From Pseudomonadota bacterium (GTDB lineage: Bacteria > Desulfobacterota > Desulfarculia > Desulfarculales > Desulfarculaceae), in NCBI GenBank assembly GCA_018902755.1, contig JAHIQI010000009.1, positions 1 to 30,237 on the forward strand: a DNA stretch of 30,237 nucleotides, read 5' to 3'. The notes below the pieces were generated by a model that worked only from the letters and a program-made list of their open reading frames with translations, had not been told where the DNA came from and did no database searches. A program made the position numbers and the translations under genes. Positions 16,537 to 24,291 of this stretch are shown one piece after another; positions within the stretch are counted from its first letter, which is position 1; each line of letters begins with the position of its first letter.

Positions 16537-16887
16537 ATGAAACGCATTCTCGCAGCCCTGTCTTTGGTCGTTATGCTGGCCTCCCCGGCCTGGGCGGGCC
16601 AATGCGTCATCCCCCCCGGCGGCCAGTGCAGCCTGAGCATGGATCCCAAGCCATTTTCGGTGGAGGTGGTCAACTTGGACCATGGGAAGGGGGGCACGGT
16701 GCTGGGTTTTTGGCTCTACTCGGTGCAGACTGATCCCCGCCGGGTGTCGGCGGGGCTGAACCCCGGCGAGGCGGCGGTTTTCGCGCCTCCCCAGGCCAAG
16801 GACGGCCAGGGCGACTCTTTCACTGCCCGCACCTTGGTTATTTTCAACATAGGTACGGCCAACTTAAGCGCCCGCACCCTGAAGTAA
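16537..16887 (+). CDS. Small secreted protein of unknown function
   Basis: A 116-residue protein with a clear Sec signal peptide (MKRILAALSLVVML core, cleavage after AWA at about residue 20). The mature ~96 residues hold two cysteines early on (CVIPPGGQC), which could form a disulphide, followed by beta-rich text. No family recognised. The ATG at 16537 is chosen as the start of the signal peptide; the open frame extends upstream across the terminator. The ribosome site is weak (GGGTAGG). It lies alone between a terminator and the metK promoter. Confidence 0.72.
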   Translation: MKRILAALSLVVMLASPAWAGQCVIPPGGQCSLSMDPKPFSVEVVNLDHGKGGTVLGFWLYSVQTDPRRVSAGLNPGEAAVFAPPQAKDGQGDSFTARTLVIFNIGTANLSARTLK

Positions 16888-16933
16888 ATAACCGGCGATT
16901 TCGCCGCCCGGACGGGGTGACGACGTCCCTTTG

Positions 16934-16962
16934 TTGACAAGGCCCCATGTGGGTGGTTTAAT
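16934..16962 (+). promoter_or_regulatory. Sigma-70 promoter of metK-ahcY
   Basis: TTGACA (16934-16939), a 17-base spacer and TTTAAT (16957-16962) form a near-consensus promoter 43 bases before the metK ATG. The short leader has no room for a SAM riboswitch. An AAGGAG ribosome site follows at 16991-16996. Confidence 0.8.
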
Positions 16963-17005
16963 TCATACCCCACTAAAATTACGAGGCAAAAAGGAGAGTT
17001 TAGGG

Positions 17006-18190
17006 ATGGGTTACGACTACCTGTTCTCCAGCGAATCGGTAACCGAGGGACACCCCGACAAGGTGGCGGACCAGATTTCCGACGCCATCCTTGACGCCAT
17101 GCTCAAGGACGACCCCGAGTCACGGGTAGCCTGCGAAACCCTGGTTACCACCGGCATGGCCATGGTGGCCGGTGAGATAACCACCGACACCTACGTGGAC
17201 ATTCCCGATCTCGTGCGCAACACCATCAAGGGGATCGGCTACACCAACTCCTCCATGGGCTTCGACTGGGAAACCTGCGCGGTGCTCACCAGCATCGACA
17301 AGCAGTCGGCCGACATCTCCCAGGGCGTCACCGCCGAGACCAGCCTCTTCGGAGAGCAGGGCGCCGGCGACCAGGGCATCATGTTCGGCTACGCCTGCAC
17401 CGAGACCCCTGAGCTGATGCCCGCGCCCATCCACTACGCCCATCGGTTGGCCCGGCGTCTGGCCAAGGTGCGCAAGAACGGCTCCCTGGGCTTCCTGCGC
17501 CCCGACGGCAAGACCCAGGTGACCATCCAGTACGAGGACAGCAAGCCCAAGCGGGTGGAAGCGGTGGTGGTGGCCTCCCAGCACAGCCCGGACGTGAAGT
17601 ACTCCACCCTCAAGGACGCCATCATCGAGGAGGTGATTAAGAAGATCATCCCCGCGGAGATGTTCGACGGCGACACCAAGATATTCATCAACACCACCGG
17701 CCGCTTCGTGGTGGGCGGCCCCCACGGCGACTGCGGGCTCACCGGCCGCAAGATCATCGTGGACACCTACGGCGGCCAGGGAAGCCACGGCGGCGGCTGC
17801 TTCAGCGGCAAGGACCCCTCCAAGGTGGACCGCTCAGGCAGCTACTACTCCCGCTACGTGGCCAAGAACCTGGTGGCTTCGGGTCTGGCCGACAAGTGCG
17901 AGGTCCAGGTGGCCTACGCCATCGGCGTGGCCGAGCCGGTCTCCATCCTGGTGAACACCTTCGGCACCGGCAAGATTGCCGAGGAAAAGATCTCCGAGGG
18001 CCTGACCAAGCTGTTCGACTTCCGCCCCGCCCAGATGATCTATCAACTGGACCTCAAGCGTCCGGTCTACAAACGCACCGCCGCCTACGGCCACTTCGGC
18101 CGCGAGGAGGAAGGCTTCACTTGGGAGCTGACCGACCGGGTGGACAAAATCCGCGAATACTTTGGGCTCAAGGGCGGCCAGTGCTCTTGA
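17006..18190 (+). CDS. metK: S-adenosylmethionine synthetase
   Basis: A 394-residue enzyme making SAM from methionine and ATP. It opens with the catalytic SSESVTEGHPDKVADQISDA (H16, D18), and carries GEQGAGDQGIMFGYAC, the phosphate-binding GGPHGDCGLTGRKIIVDTYGG region and GGGCFSGKDPSKVDRS. The ATG at 17006 is set by the AAGGAG site and the conserved N-terminus; the frame is open 75 bases further up into the promoter. ahcY follows 13 bases after the stop. Confidence 0.97.
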   Translation: MGYDYLFSSESVTEGHPDKVADQISDAILDAMLKDDPESRVACETLVTTGMAMVAGEITTDTYVDIPDLVRNTIKGIGYTNSSMGFDWETCAVLTSIDKQSADISQGVTAETSLFGEQGAGDQGIMFGYACTETPELMPAPIHYAHRLARRLAKVRKNGSLGFLRPDGKTQVTIQYEDSKPKRVEAVVVASQHSPDVKYSTLKDAIIEEVIKKIIPAEMFDGDTKIFINTTGRFVVGGPHGDCGLTGRKIIVDTYGGQGSHGGGCFSGKDPSKVDRSGSYYSRYVAKNLVASGLADKCEVQVAYAIGVAEPVSILVNTFGTGKIAEEKISEGLTKLFDFRPAQMIYQLDLKRPVYKRTAAYGHFGREEEGFTWELTDRVDKIREYFGLKGGQCS

Positions 18191-18203
18191 GTGGAGTTGA
18201 ATA

Positions 18204-19460
18204 ATGAAGTGCGACATAGCTGACCACGCCCTGGCCGAAAAAGGCCGCCTGCGCATCGAGTGGGCCGGCCGCTCCATGCCGGTGCTCAATCTGATCCGCA
18301 AACGCTTTGAGGAAGAAAAGCCCCTGGAGGGCGTGACCCTGGGCGCCTGCCTGCACGTAACCACCGAGACCGCCAACCTGTGCGAAGTGCTCAAGGCGGG
18401 CGGGGCCGAGGTGGTGATCTGCGCCTCCAACCCCCTGTCCACCCAGGACGACGTGGCCGCCTCCCTGGTGGAGAACAGCGGCATCAGCGTCTACGCCATC
18501 AAGGGCGAGGACACCGAGACCTATTACCAGCACCTCAACGCGGTGCTGGACGCCAAACCCAATATCACCATGGACGACGGGGCGGACCTGGTAAGCCAGA
18601 TCCACTCCGCGCGCAAGGACCTGATCAGCGGCATCATCGGCGGCACCGAGGAGACCACCACCGGGGTGATCCGCCTCCGGGCCATGGCCGCCGACGGGGT
18701 GCTGGCCTATCCCATCGTGGCGGTGAACGACGCCATGACCAAGCACCTGTTCGACAACCGCTACGGCACCGGCCAAAGCACCATGGACGGCATTATCCGG
18801 GCCACCAACCGCCTGGTGGCGGGCAGCTACTTCGTGGTTTGCGGCTACGGCTGGTGCGGCCGGGGCGTGGCCATGCGGGCCAACGGCCTGGGCGCCAAGG
18901 TCATCGTCACCGAGGTGGACCCGCTCAGGGCCCTGGAGGCGGTGATGGACGGCTATCAGGTGATGCCTCTGGAGCAGGCCGCGGCCATCGGTGACTTCTT
19001 CTGCACGGTCACCGGCGACATCCACGTGATCCGCAAGGAGCACTTCCAGGCCATGAAGGACGGGGCCATCGTGGCCAACAGCGGCCACTTCAACGTGGAG
19101 CTGGACTTGGAGGGCCTGGGCGAGGTGACCAAGGAGAGCCGCACCATCCGCGACTTCGTGGTGGAGCACACCATGGAAAACGGCAAGAACGTCTATGTCT
19201 TGGGCGAGGGCCGCTTGATAAACCTGGCCGCCGCCGAGGGGCACCCCTCCAGCGTCATGGACATGAGCTTTGCCAACCAGGCCCTGTGCGCCGCCTACAT
19301 GAAGGACAACGCCGCCGACCTGGAGAAGCGGGTCTACGAGGTTCCCGAGTTCATCGACGCCGAGGTGGCCCAGCTCAAGCTGGCCGCCCTGGGCGTGAAC
19401 ATCGACGAGCTCACCGAGGAGCAGGAGAAATACCTCAACTCCTGGAACATGGGGACCTAA
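18204..19460 (+). CDS. ahcY: Adenosylhomocysteinase
   Basis: A 418-residue NAD-dependent enzyme that splits S-adenosylhomocysteine into homocysteine and adenosine, clearing the by-product of the methyl transfers fed by metK next door. It shows ACLHVTTETANL (H51), DDGADL, GIIGGTEETTTGV, the NAD-binding VVCGYGWCGRG (211-221), and HPSSVMDMSFANQ. The length and the tail ending NSWNMGT, not a C-terminal K-x-x-x-Y-R-Y, indicate the shorter archaeal/thermophile-like class without the ~40-residue insertion. A GGAG site lies seven bases before the ATG. Confidence 0.96.
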   Translation: MKCDIADHALAEKGRLRIEWAGRSMPVLNLIRKRFEEEKPLEGVTLGACLHVTTETANLCEVLKAGGAEVVICASNPLSTQDDVAASLVENSGISVYAIKGEDTETYYQHLNAVLDAKPNITMDDGADLVSQIHSARKDLISGIIGGTEETTTGVIRLRAMAADGVLAYPIVAVNDAMTKHLFDNRYGTGQSTMDGIIRATNRLVAGSYFVVCGYGWCGRGVAMRANGLGAKVIVTEVDPLRALEAVMDGYQVMPLEQAAAIGDFFCTVTGDIHVIRKEHFQAMKDGAIVANSGHFNVELDLEGLGEVTKESRTIRDFVVEHTMENGKNVYVLGEGRLINLAAAEGHPSSVMDMSFANQALCAAYMKDNAADLEKRVYEVPEFIDAEVAQLKLAALGVNIDELTEEQEKYLNSWNMGT

Positions 19461-19471
19461 AAGCGCCACGG

Positions 19472-19490
19472 GGCCCGCTACCGGCGGGCC
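19472..19490 (+). other. Hairpin between ahcY and tRNA-Thr
   Basis: GGCCCGC (19472-19478) pairs with GCGGGCC (19484-19490) around a five-base loop, starting 12 bases after the ahcY stop. No T-run follows (GGTTCGCAAC), so termination here would be incomplete at best; the tRNA may share the metK-ahcY transcript. Confidence 0.5.
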
Positions 19491-19506
19491 GGTTCGCAAC
19501 ATAAAA

Positions 19507-19581
19507 GCCGGCGTAGCTCAGGGGTAGAGCAGCTGATTCGTAATCAGCAGGCCGTTGGTTCAAATCCTACCGCCGGCTCCA
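19507..19581 (+). tRNA. tRNA-Thr (anticodon CGU)
   Basis: A complete 75-base cloverleaf with encoded CCA. The acceptor stem GCCGGCG pairs with CGCCGGC, the D arm is GCTC...GAGC, and the anticodon stem GCTGA/TCAGC presents TTCGTAA, i.e. CGT reading ACG (Thr). The T arm is GTTGG-TTCAAAT-CCTAC, which has one T-T mismatch in the middle of the stem where CCAAC would pair perfectly. It lies at the border between GC-rich core and the AT-rich island. Confidence 0.95.
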
Positions 19582-19589
19582 GTAAAATC

Positions 19590-19627
19590 AAGCGGTTACG
19601 GCATATGTCCGTGACCGCTTTTCTTTT
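19590..19627 (+). terminator. Strong intrinsic terminator after tRNA-Thr
   Basis: A 12-bp stem with one G-T wobble, AAGCGGTTACGG (19590-19601) with CCGTGACCGCTT (19609-19620), closes a seven-base loop and runs into TTCTTTT. The stretch from here to 19898 is AT-rich. It holds no gene I can support, only a TTGACA (19799-19804) with a poor partner hexamer as a possible promoter for the next gene. Confidence 0.88.
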
Positions 19628-19898
19628 GTGGAAGCCTAGCGGAAGCGAGCGGGCTAATTTTTCCCAAAAAGGTAATGAATTGTCGAAAAACTGTACCTGT
19701 GCGATGGGATGCCTAGCAATGCTTGCAAAAGACTTGATAGGGTCAATTATTGAACGCCACGTATGCAATTGCTGGCGAAACCGTTGTAAGGATGTAAATT
19801 GACAGAAGTAATGCTAGAAGGTTACCATTCTCTGCGGTGATAATCGGGTAAATTCCAACCAAACAATAAAACAGAAAAAAACTCTTGAGGGGTGCCAT

Positions 19899-21134
19899 AT
19901 GGCATGGGTTTTTTATGGGTTGATTCTTGGCGGAATTGTATTCGGGATCGCCAAAGCTCTCACAGTATCTATCCGGACTAGCATGTATAATAAACGACTT
20001 GGGGAATACCTCGAAGAGCGGAATGTCGCTTTTAAGCAAGGTATTTTGCAAGGGAGACAATGGTTAGCAGAGTTTATCGCCGAAGCTGAACGCGCTTTAG
20101 ATAATCGCGATGAATACCTCAAAAATAAAAAACACCCTGCCAGAAAAGCAGCTGAATGTGTGGCGGAGATAAAACAAGAGAAAAAGGAGCTTAAAACGCA
20201 GCTTAAGTTTGCTGAATATCAAATTAAGAGCTATGAGGAATATTTTCCCGCGCTAGTCGATTTTAAAGATGCAATACTTGATGAAACGATCCCGCTGTGT
20301 TCTGACTTTTCAAATGTGGTGGCACTTTAAACCGCAGACCAAACAGTAAAATTTCTATCTAATCAAGAGTGGAACTCTCTTCCTGAGTCGGAAAAAAACC
20401 AAATTGCGCTTGATCGTTATGTCAAGCGCCAAAAAACGAATTGGGAAATTGGCCGTCTGTATGAGAGGTATCTTGGTTATCTTTGGGAAGAAAATGAATG
20501 GGATGTTACATACCACGGTGCGTTACATGGTTTCGAAGACCTGGGCCGAGATTTGATTTGTAAGCGCGGAAATAACGTTGAAATCGTACAAGCAAAATGC
20601 TGGAGCGCTACCAAGACTATTCATGAAAAACACGTTTTTCAGTTGTATGGTACAACGCTTCTATATAGGATTCAAAATCCGTCTCACGTGGTCCACCCTG
20701 TACTCGCTGTAACAACTGATTTGTCAGAAGTAGCCCTTGCAGCGGCGAGAGAACTTGGTGTCCGTGTCGAAATGATCACGCTTGACTTAAATTATCCAAT
20801 GATCAAATGCAACATTAACCAAACAACGGGGGATCAAATATATCATTTACCTTTTGATCAACAATACGACAGGACAAAAATTGATAAGCGGCGCGGCGAA
20901 TGCTATGTGGAAACTATAGCAAAAGCAGAAGAGCGTGGATTTATGAATCAAAACGATATCACATTGACATTAATACCATACTTGAAGAGATATCTCTGGG
21001 TTGCTACAGTTCATTTCCCGACAAAAAAAACAGGCCATAACCGATTACCTACAACTAAAATCGTGTCTCCAAGGGACAAAGAGGTTCTTTTTCGAGGAGG
21101 AGACCATCCTTATAATCCCACCCTCAGATATTGA
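19899..21134 (+). pseudogene. Membrane-anchored PD-(D/E)XK (Mrr-like) restriction endonuclease, interrupted by an in-frame TAA
   Basis: Two open segments (19899-20330 and 20331-21134) lie in the same frame, separated only by the TAA at 20328-20330; together they read as one 411-residue protein. Residues 1-20 are a membrane helix. Residues about 30-140 are charged and coiled-coil-like, with AFKQGILQGRQWLAEFIAEA. After the stop comes ALDRYVKRQKTNWEIGRLYE, then the nuclease core GFEDLGRDLI...VEIVQAKCWS, with D218 and Q231-x-K233 as the catalytic set. The ATG has a GAGGGG site. The only usual restart codon downstream is TTG at 20553, just after D218, so a restarted product would lack a catalytic residue. 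One substitution would restore the gene; a sequencing error is also possible. Confidence 0.8.
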
Positions 21135-21202
21135 CCAAGCCATAACTCCCGCGTAGGCACCGAATCTCTAACAATTTTTCCTACAAAAATCGTCTTTTTA
21201 AG

Positions 21203-22990
21203 CTAGCCCTCATATGTAGTGCGCGACTGCCGGCGCAGAGTTTCGACTGCGGCCTTAACGGCATTGGTGTCCGGAGCCATTTCTTCCCATTCTTGCCAGA
21301 AGTTCCTAGTTTGGCTGAGAGGCTCAATTGCTGGGAACTTCAATTTGATCCTTGCGGGGAGAAGGATTGCGTCCCCAAGCAACAGACCCTCTCCGATATC
21401 GAGTAATGGCAGGCCATCGAGGACGCCCGCAAGCGAGTCCGGCATGAGTCGACGGACAACATTTTGGTCCTGATCGTTTGTCAGGCGGAGGACTAGGAAA
21501 TTATTGCATTGACTGAGGATTGTTCGGCTCACGTCCGATGGGCGCTGGCTAACCACCAGCAAGGAAACTCCGTACTTTCTGCCTTCTTTAGCGACACGTT
21601 CAAAGGAGTAAAGCCCCTGTTTCTCAATCGCACCTGCGTTCTCGCGCACCGGCAAGTAAAGATGGGCCTCGTCGCACACGAACACGAACGGTGTGCGTTT
21701 TTCGGGATCCATCCAGAACTGGACATCGTATAGCAACCTTGCGAATACACCGGTCACAACAGGAAGCACATCCGACGGCACTTCTGAGAAGTCCACTATT
21801 TTGATGCCGGAATTACCTTGGCCTGAAGCAAGTATTTTTGATACCTGCGTCGCGAGCCAGTTATAGTTTAGGGCCGCCTCAGGTGGCTTAAACATGAAGC
21901 CGTATCGGCGGTCTTCAGCCTTTGCTTCTAAACGAGAGATAAAACGTGTAAGCCGTCCTTCCCAATCGCCCTTTACTGGTTGTCCCTTTGCTCCGACACC
22001 CTTCGCCGTATCGTCAAATTTTAATCTGGCAATTAAATCATTCAGCTTGTACGGAATCGGTGAATCGACGGTAAAAGTTGCCTTAACATCAGGCTTAGTC
22101 TCCGCATCTAGTGTGCCTTCCTTCAACCCCCGCACGTGCAACGTGAACCGAGATGCCTGATTAGGCGCATTTTGATCACTTCGGTCCAAAATCATCGAGA
22201 GCATTTCTTCCCGATTTAGTAGCCAATATGGCAGGAATATAGCATTGTCGGTAGGCGCATCCAGATCACCCGGCCCTGCTATCTTGAAAGCCCCGGCAAT
22301 CGGCTGTGGCGCAGTTCCACCTGGGGGGGCGGGCGGGTTGGCCAGGGAGGCGTATTCACCATGCATGTCGAACACGACGATATTTACGTGCGCACGGGCG
22401 TTTGCTCTCTCCAAAATCAGAGACACTGCGCAGCTCTTGCCTGATCCGGTACTACCGAGGATTGCCGCATGTCGCTGGAAAAAGCGATCACCATTCGCGA
22501 TCGCGACGGCCGAGCTATCAATTACGAAGTGACCGAGTTCGAGTCGCTGTTTCTCATCCAAGTCTTTGCCTAGCAACCCCATAAACCGTTGAAGGTTGCC
22601 GCCTTCCAGGAGAAAACAACCGCGATCGATTTGAGGGAAAGAGTCCGCCCCACGCTTAAAGCGATTGCGGATGGAGCCCTCAATGGTGCGATAGGTCCCT
22701 AGCAAGACGACCCGTATCGAATCGTCTGGGACGACTTCCAACGCAAGCGTTGTGGGTTCCATTGGATCAACCTGTGCCATCTGCTCGCGAAGTTGTCGGG
22801 TCACACGCTCGGTCATACCGATTAAAAATTCCTGAGCTGTCGCCCCCTGTATTGCGATAAGGCTCCCGACAGCAGCACGTGGTAAGAGTGCAGCGTTTTC
22901 GACAGCGATCAGAACGCGACTTGTGTCCACGGAGGCGACCTTGCCTAGTTTGCTCGATTCTTCGAACGTAAGAACAGGTTCATCGCTCAT
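21203..22990 (-). CDS. herA: HerA-like hexameric ATPase of a SIR2-HerA defence system
   Basis: A 595-residue FtsK/HerA-clade motor ATPase. An N-terminal beta-barrel region (about 1-110) precedes the ATPase core with Walker A GSTGSGKS (179-186), the clade motif FDMHGEYASL (208-216), Walker B FVFVCDEAH (435-443) and a sensor segment LLVVSQRPSDVSRT (477-490). In SIR2-HerA systems the two proteins form a large complex that depletes NAD and can cleave nucleic acid after phage attack. The ATG at 22990 overlaps the SIR2 stop (ATGA) and has a GAGGAG site; the open frame extends to 23026 but only inside sir2. It converges with the broken nuclease gene across a 68-base gap. Confidence 0.9.
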   Translation of the reverse strand: MSDEPVLTFEESSKLGKVASVDTSRVLIAVENAALLPRAAVGSLIAIQGATAQEFLIGMTERVTRQLREQMAQVDPMEPTTLALEVVPDDSIRVVLLGTYRTIEGSIRNRFKRGADSFPQIDRGCFLLEGGNLQRFMGLLGKDLDEKQRLELGHFVIDSSAVAIANGDRFFQRHAAILGSTGSGKSCAVSLILERANARAHVNIVVFDMHGEYASLANPPAPPGGTAPQPIAGAFKIAGPGDLDAPTDNAIFLPYWLLNREEMLSMILDRSDQNAPNQASRFTLHVRGLKEGTLDAETKPDVKATFTVDSPIPYKLNDLIARLKFDDTAKGVGAKGQPVKGDWEGRLTRFISRLEAKAEDRRYGFMFKPPEAALNYNWLATQVSKILASGQGNSGIKIVDFSEVPSDVLPVVTGVFARLLYDVQFWMDPEKRTPFVFVCDEAHLYLPVRENAGAIEKQGLYSFERVAKEGRKYGVSLLVVSQRPSDVSRTILSQCNNFLVLRLTNDQDQNVVRRLMPDSLAGVLDGLPLLDIGEGLLLGDAILLPARIKLKFPAIEPLSQTRNFWQEWEEMAPDTNAVKAAVETLRRQSRTTYEG

Positions 22991-24015
22991 GCTAGCATCT
23001 CCTCTGCCAGAACACCGAGATCCCACAAGTCTTGACCAGTCTGCTCGAACTGGTGGCCATTTGTTACCATCTCAACGCCCGTCGATGCCCCAGGTTTCGA
23101 TAGAAGTACACAGTTAGGAGTTTTAGTCGCCAGTTGTCTGACCTTCATGCTCGCTGATTGGTTAAGGATCAGCGTGGGCGTACCATCTTCAATCTTCTTC
23201 ACAAGGTGGGTTTGCAGATGATCGTCGTTGAATCCATACCCCACGATCAGCAAACGGCTCGCCTTCCTGATGTAATCATTTGCCAAATCGCGATGCTTGT
23301 CGAAGGGGGAATTATAGCCAGCGCGGTATTTATTGAGACCAGGCGTGATTATGAGCCGTTCCGCATTCAGGTCCAAACTACAGCGTCGCGCGTCATTGCC
23401 GAATCTGTACCAATCAAAGCTTCCGTGCGGCTTTAGGACTATCGCACGTGGGAAGTGGTCGAGGACGGGGGTCTTGGTGCGTGGTATGATGCCCCGACAT
23501 GATCCCATGCAACTTCGGGTGTGATCGAATGCGCCCGCATAGTGCCCCACTGCAGTGGAGTCAACGTGGAATCCTGAAATTTCGCAAGCGAGCTCTATTA
23601 GACGGTCATAGTTTGTGGTCAAGATTGGCAATCCAGAGGGTGGCTTCAATACCTTATCCAGGAATGTTGTCAGGCGAAGCGTATGCTCCCCTCTGAGAAC
23701 CGAACTCATTATTTCGAGCTCCTCTGGCACCAGCAGCTCGACAGTCCTTTGTGCAATCCAAATTTCAAGTGTATCGGTTGGCTGGTGCTTGAGGAGTGCG
23801 GCCTCCAAGCCTTCACCTGCATCAAGAACTGTTTTTATCTTGGACCAGAGGTGTGCATCGGCTCCGGCTAGTGCGCCAGCATGATCACACAGATATGCCG
23901 CAAGTTGAGGCATCCCAGGAATCCCTTCAGCCAAGGATAAGCCGGACCCAATCACCATGGCGAGACCATCAGTGAATTGTTCTTGTACAAATCTTGTCAA
24001 CGCCTGATGGTCCAT
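22987..24015 (-). CDS. SIR2-domain NADase of a SIR2-HerA defence system
   Basis: A 342-residue SIR2-like protein. It shows GSGLS (23-27), TTNYDRLIE with N135 and D137, the presumed catalytic H197 in LKPHGS, and VGYGFNDDHL (258-267) of the Rossmann core. All NAD-handling residues are present, so NADase activity is likely by family knowledge. No membrane segment is seen. I chose ATG 24015: a TATAAT at 24040-24045 puts the transcript start close to the alternative ATG at 24030, and only 24015 has an AGGA site at proper distance. It is the first gene of a two-gene operon with herA. Confidence 0.88.
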   Translation of the reverse strand: MDHQALTRFVQEQFTDGLAMVIGSGLSLAEGIPGMPQLAAYLCDHAGALAGADAHLWSKIKTVLDAGEGLEAALLKHQPTDTLEIWIAQRTVELLVPEELEIMSSVLRGEHTLRLTTFLDKVLKPPSGLPILTTNYDRLIELACEISGFHVDSTAVGHYAGAFDHTRSCMGSCRGIIPRTKTPVLDHFPRAIVLKPHGSFDWYRFGNDARRCSLDLNAERLIITPGLNKYRAGYNSPFDKHRDLANDYIRKASRLLIVGYGFNDDHLQTHLVKKIEDGTPTLILNQSASMKVRQLATKTPNCVLLSKPGASTGVEMVTNGHQFEQTGQDLWDLGVLAEEMLA

Positions 24016-24039
24016 GGTGGTCCTCAACATTGCGACAGT

Positions 24040-24045
24040 ATTATA
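24040..24045 (-). promoter_or_regulatory. -10 box (TATAAT) of the sir2-herA operon
   Basis: A consensus TATAAT on the minus strand, 24 bases upstream of the preferred sir2 ATG. No good -35 hexamer lies at 16-18 bases, so the promoter may need an activator or be weak. The rest of the gap (24046-24291) is AT-rich and shows no other feature. Confidence 0.5.
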
Positions 24046-24291
24046 GACAGCATTTCCCCAGCGTTTACCATAGGCAAAGCTACGTTAATCAACTGGCATT
24101 AATGCATATTTTCGGTGCGCTACGGCAACAGCAATCACCTAAATCATAATAATTATCCATTTCATTTACATTTAGTTTTTTGTGCGGAAATCCCATGTAT
24201 TTGTCTTCCCAAATGAAGCTTAAAATGTGTTTACATAAAAAGTTACTTAAGGTTTTTACCTGAAAGCCAACCCTGCGATAACAATTTTATA

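Noticed and set aside
16888..17005. SAM riboswitch in the metK leader
   Set aside because: The promoter lies only 43 bases from the ATG, and no SAM-I, SAM-II or SAM/SAH core could be traced.
19605..19802. Small open frame between the tRNA terminator and the nuclease gene
   Set aside because: It begins inside the terminator hairpin, has no ribosome site and shows no motif.
20328..20330. Programmed recoding or selenocysteine at the in-frame stop
   Set aside because: The codon is TAA, not TGA, and no slippery site or stem-loop follows. A nonsense mutation or sequencing error is simpler.
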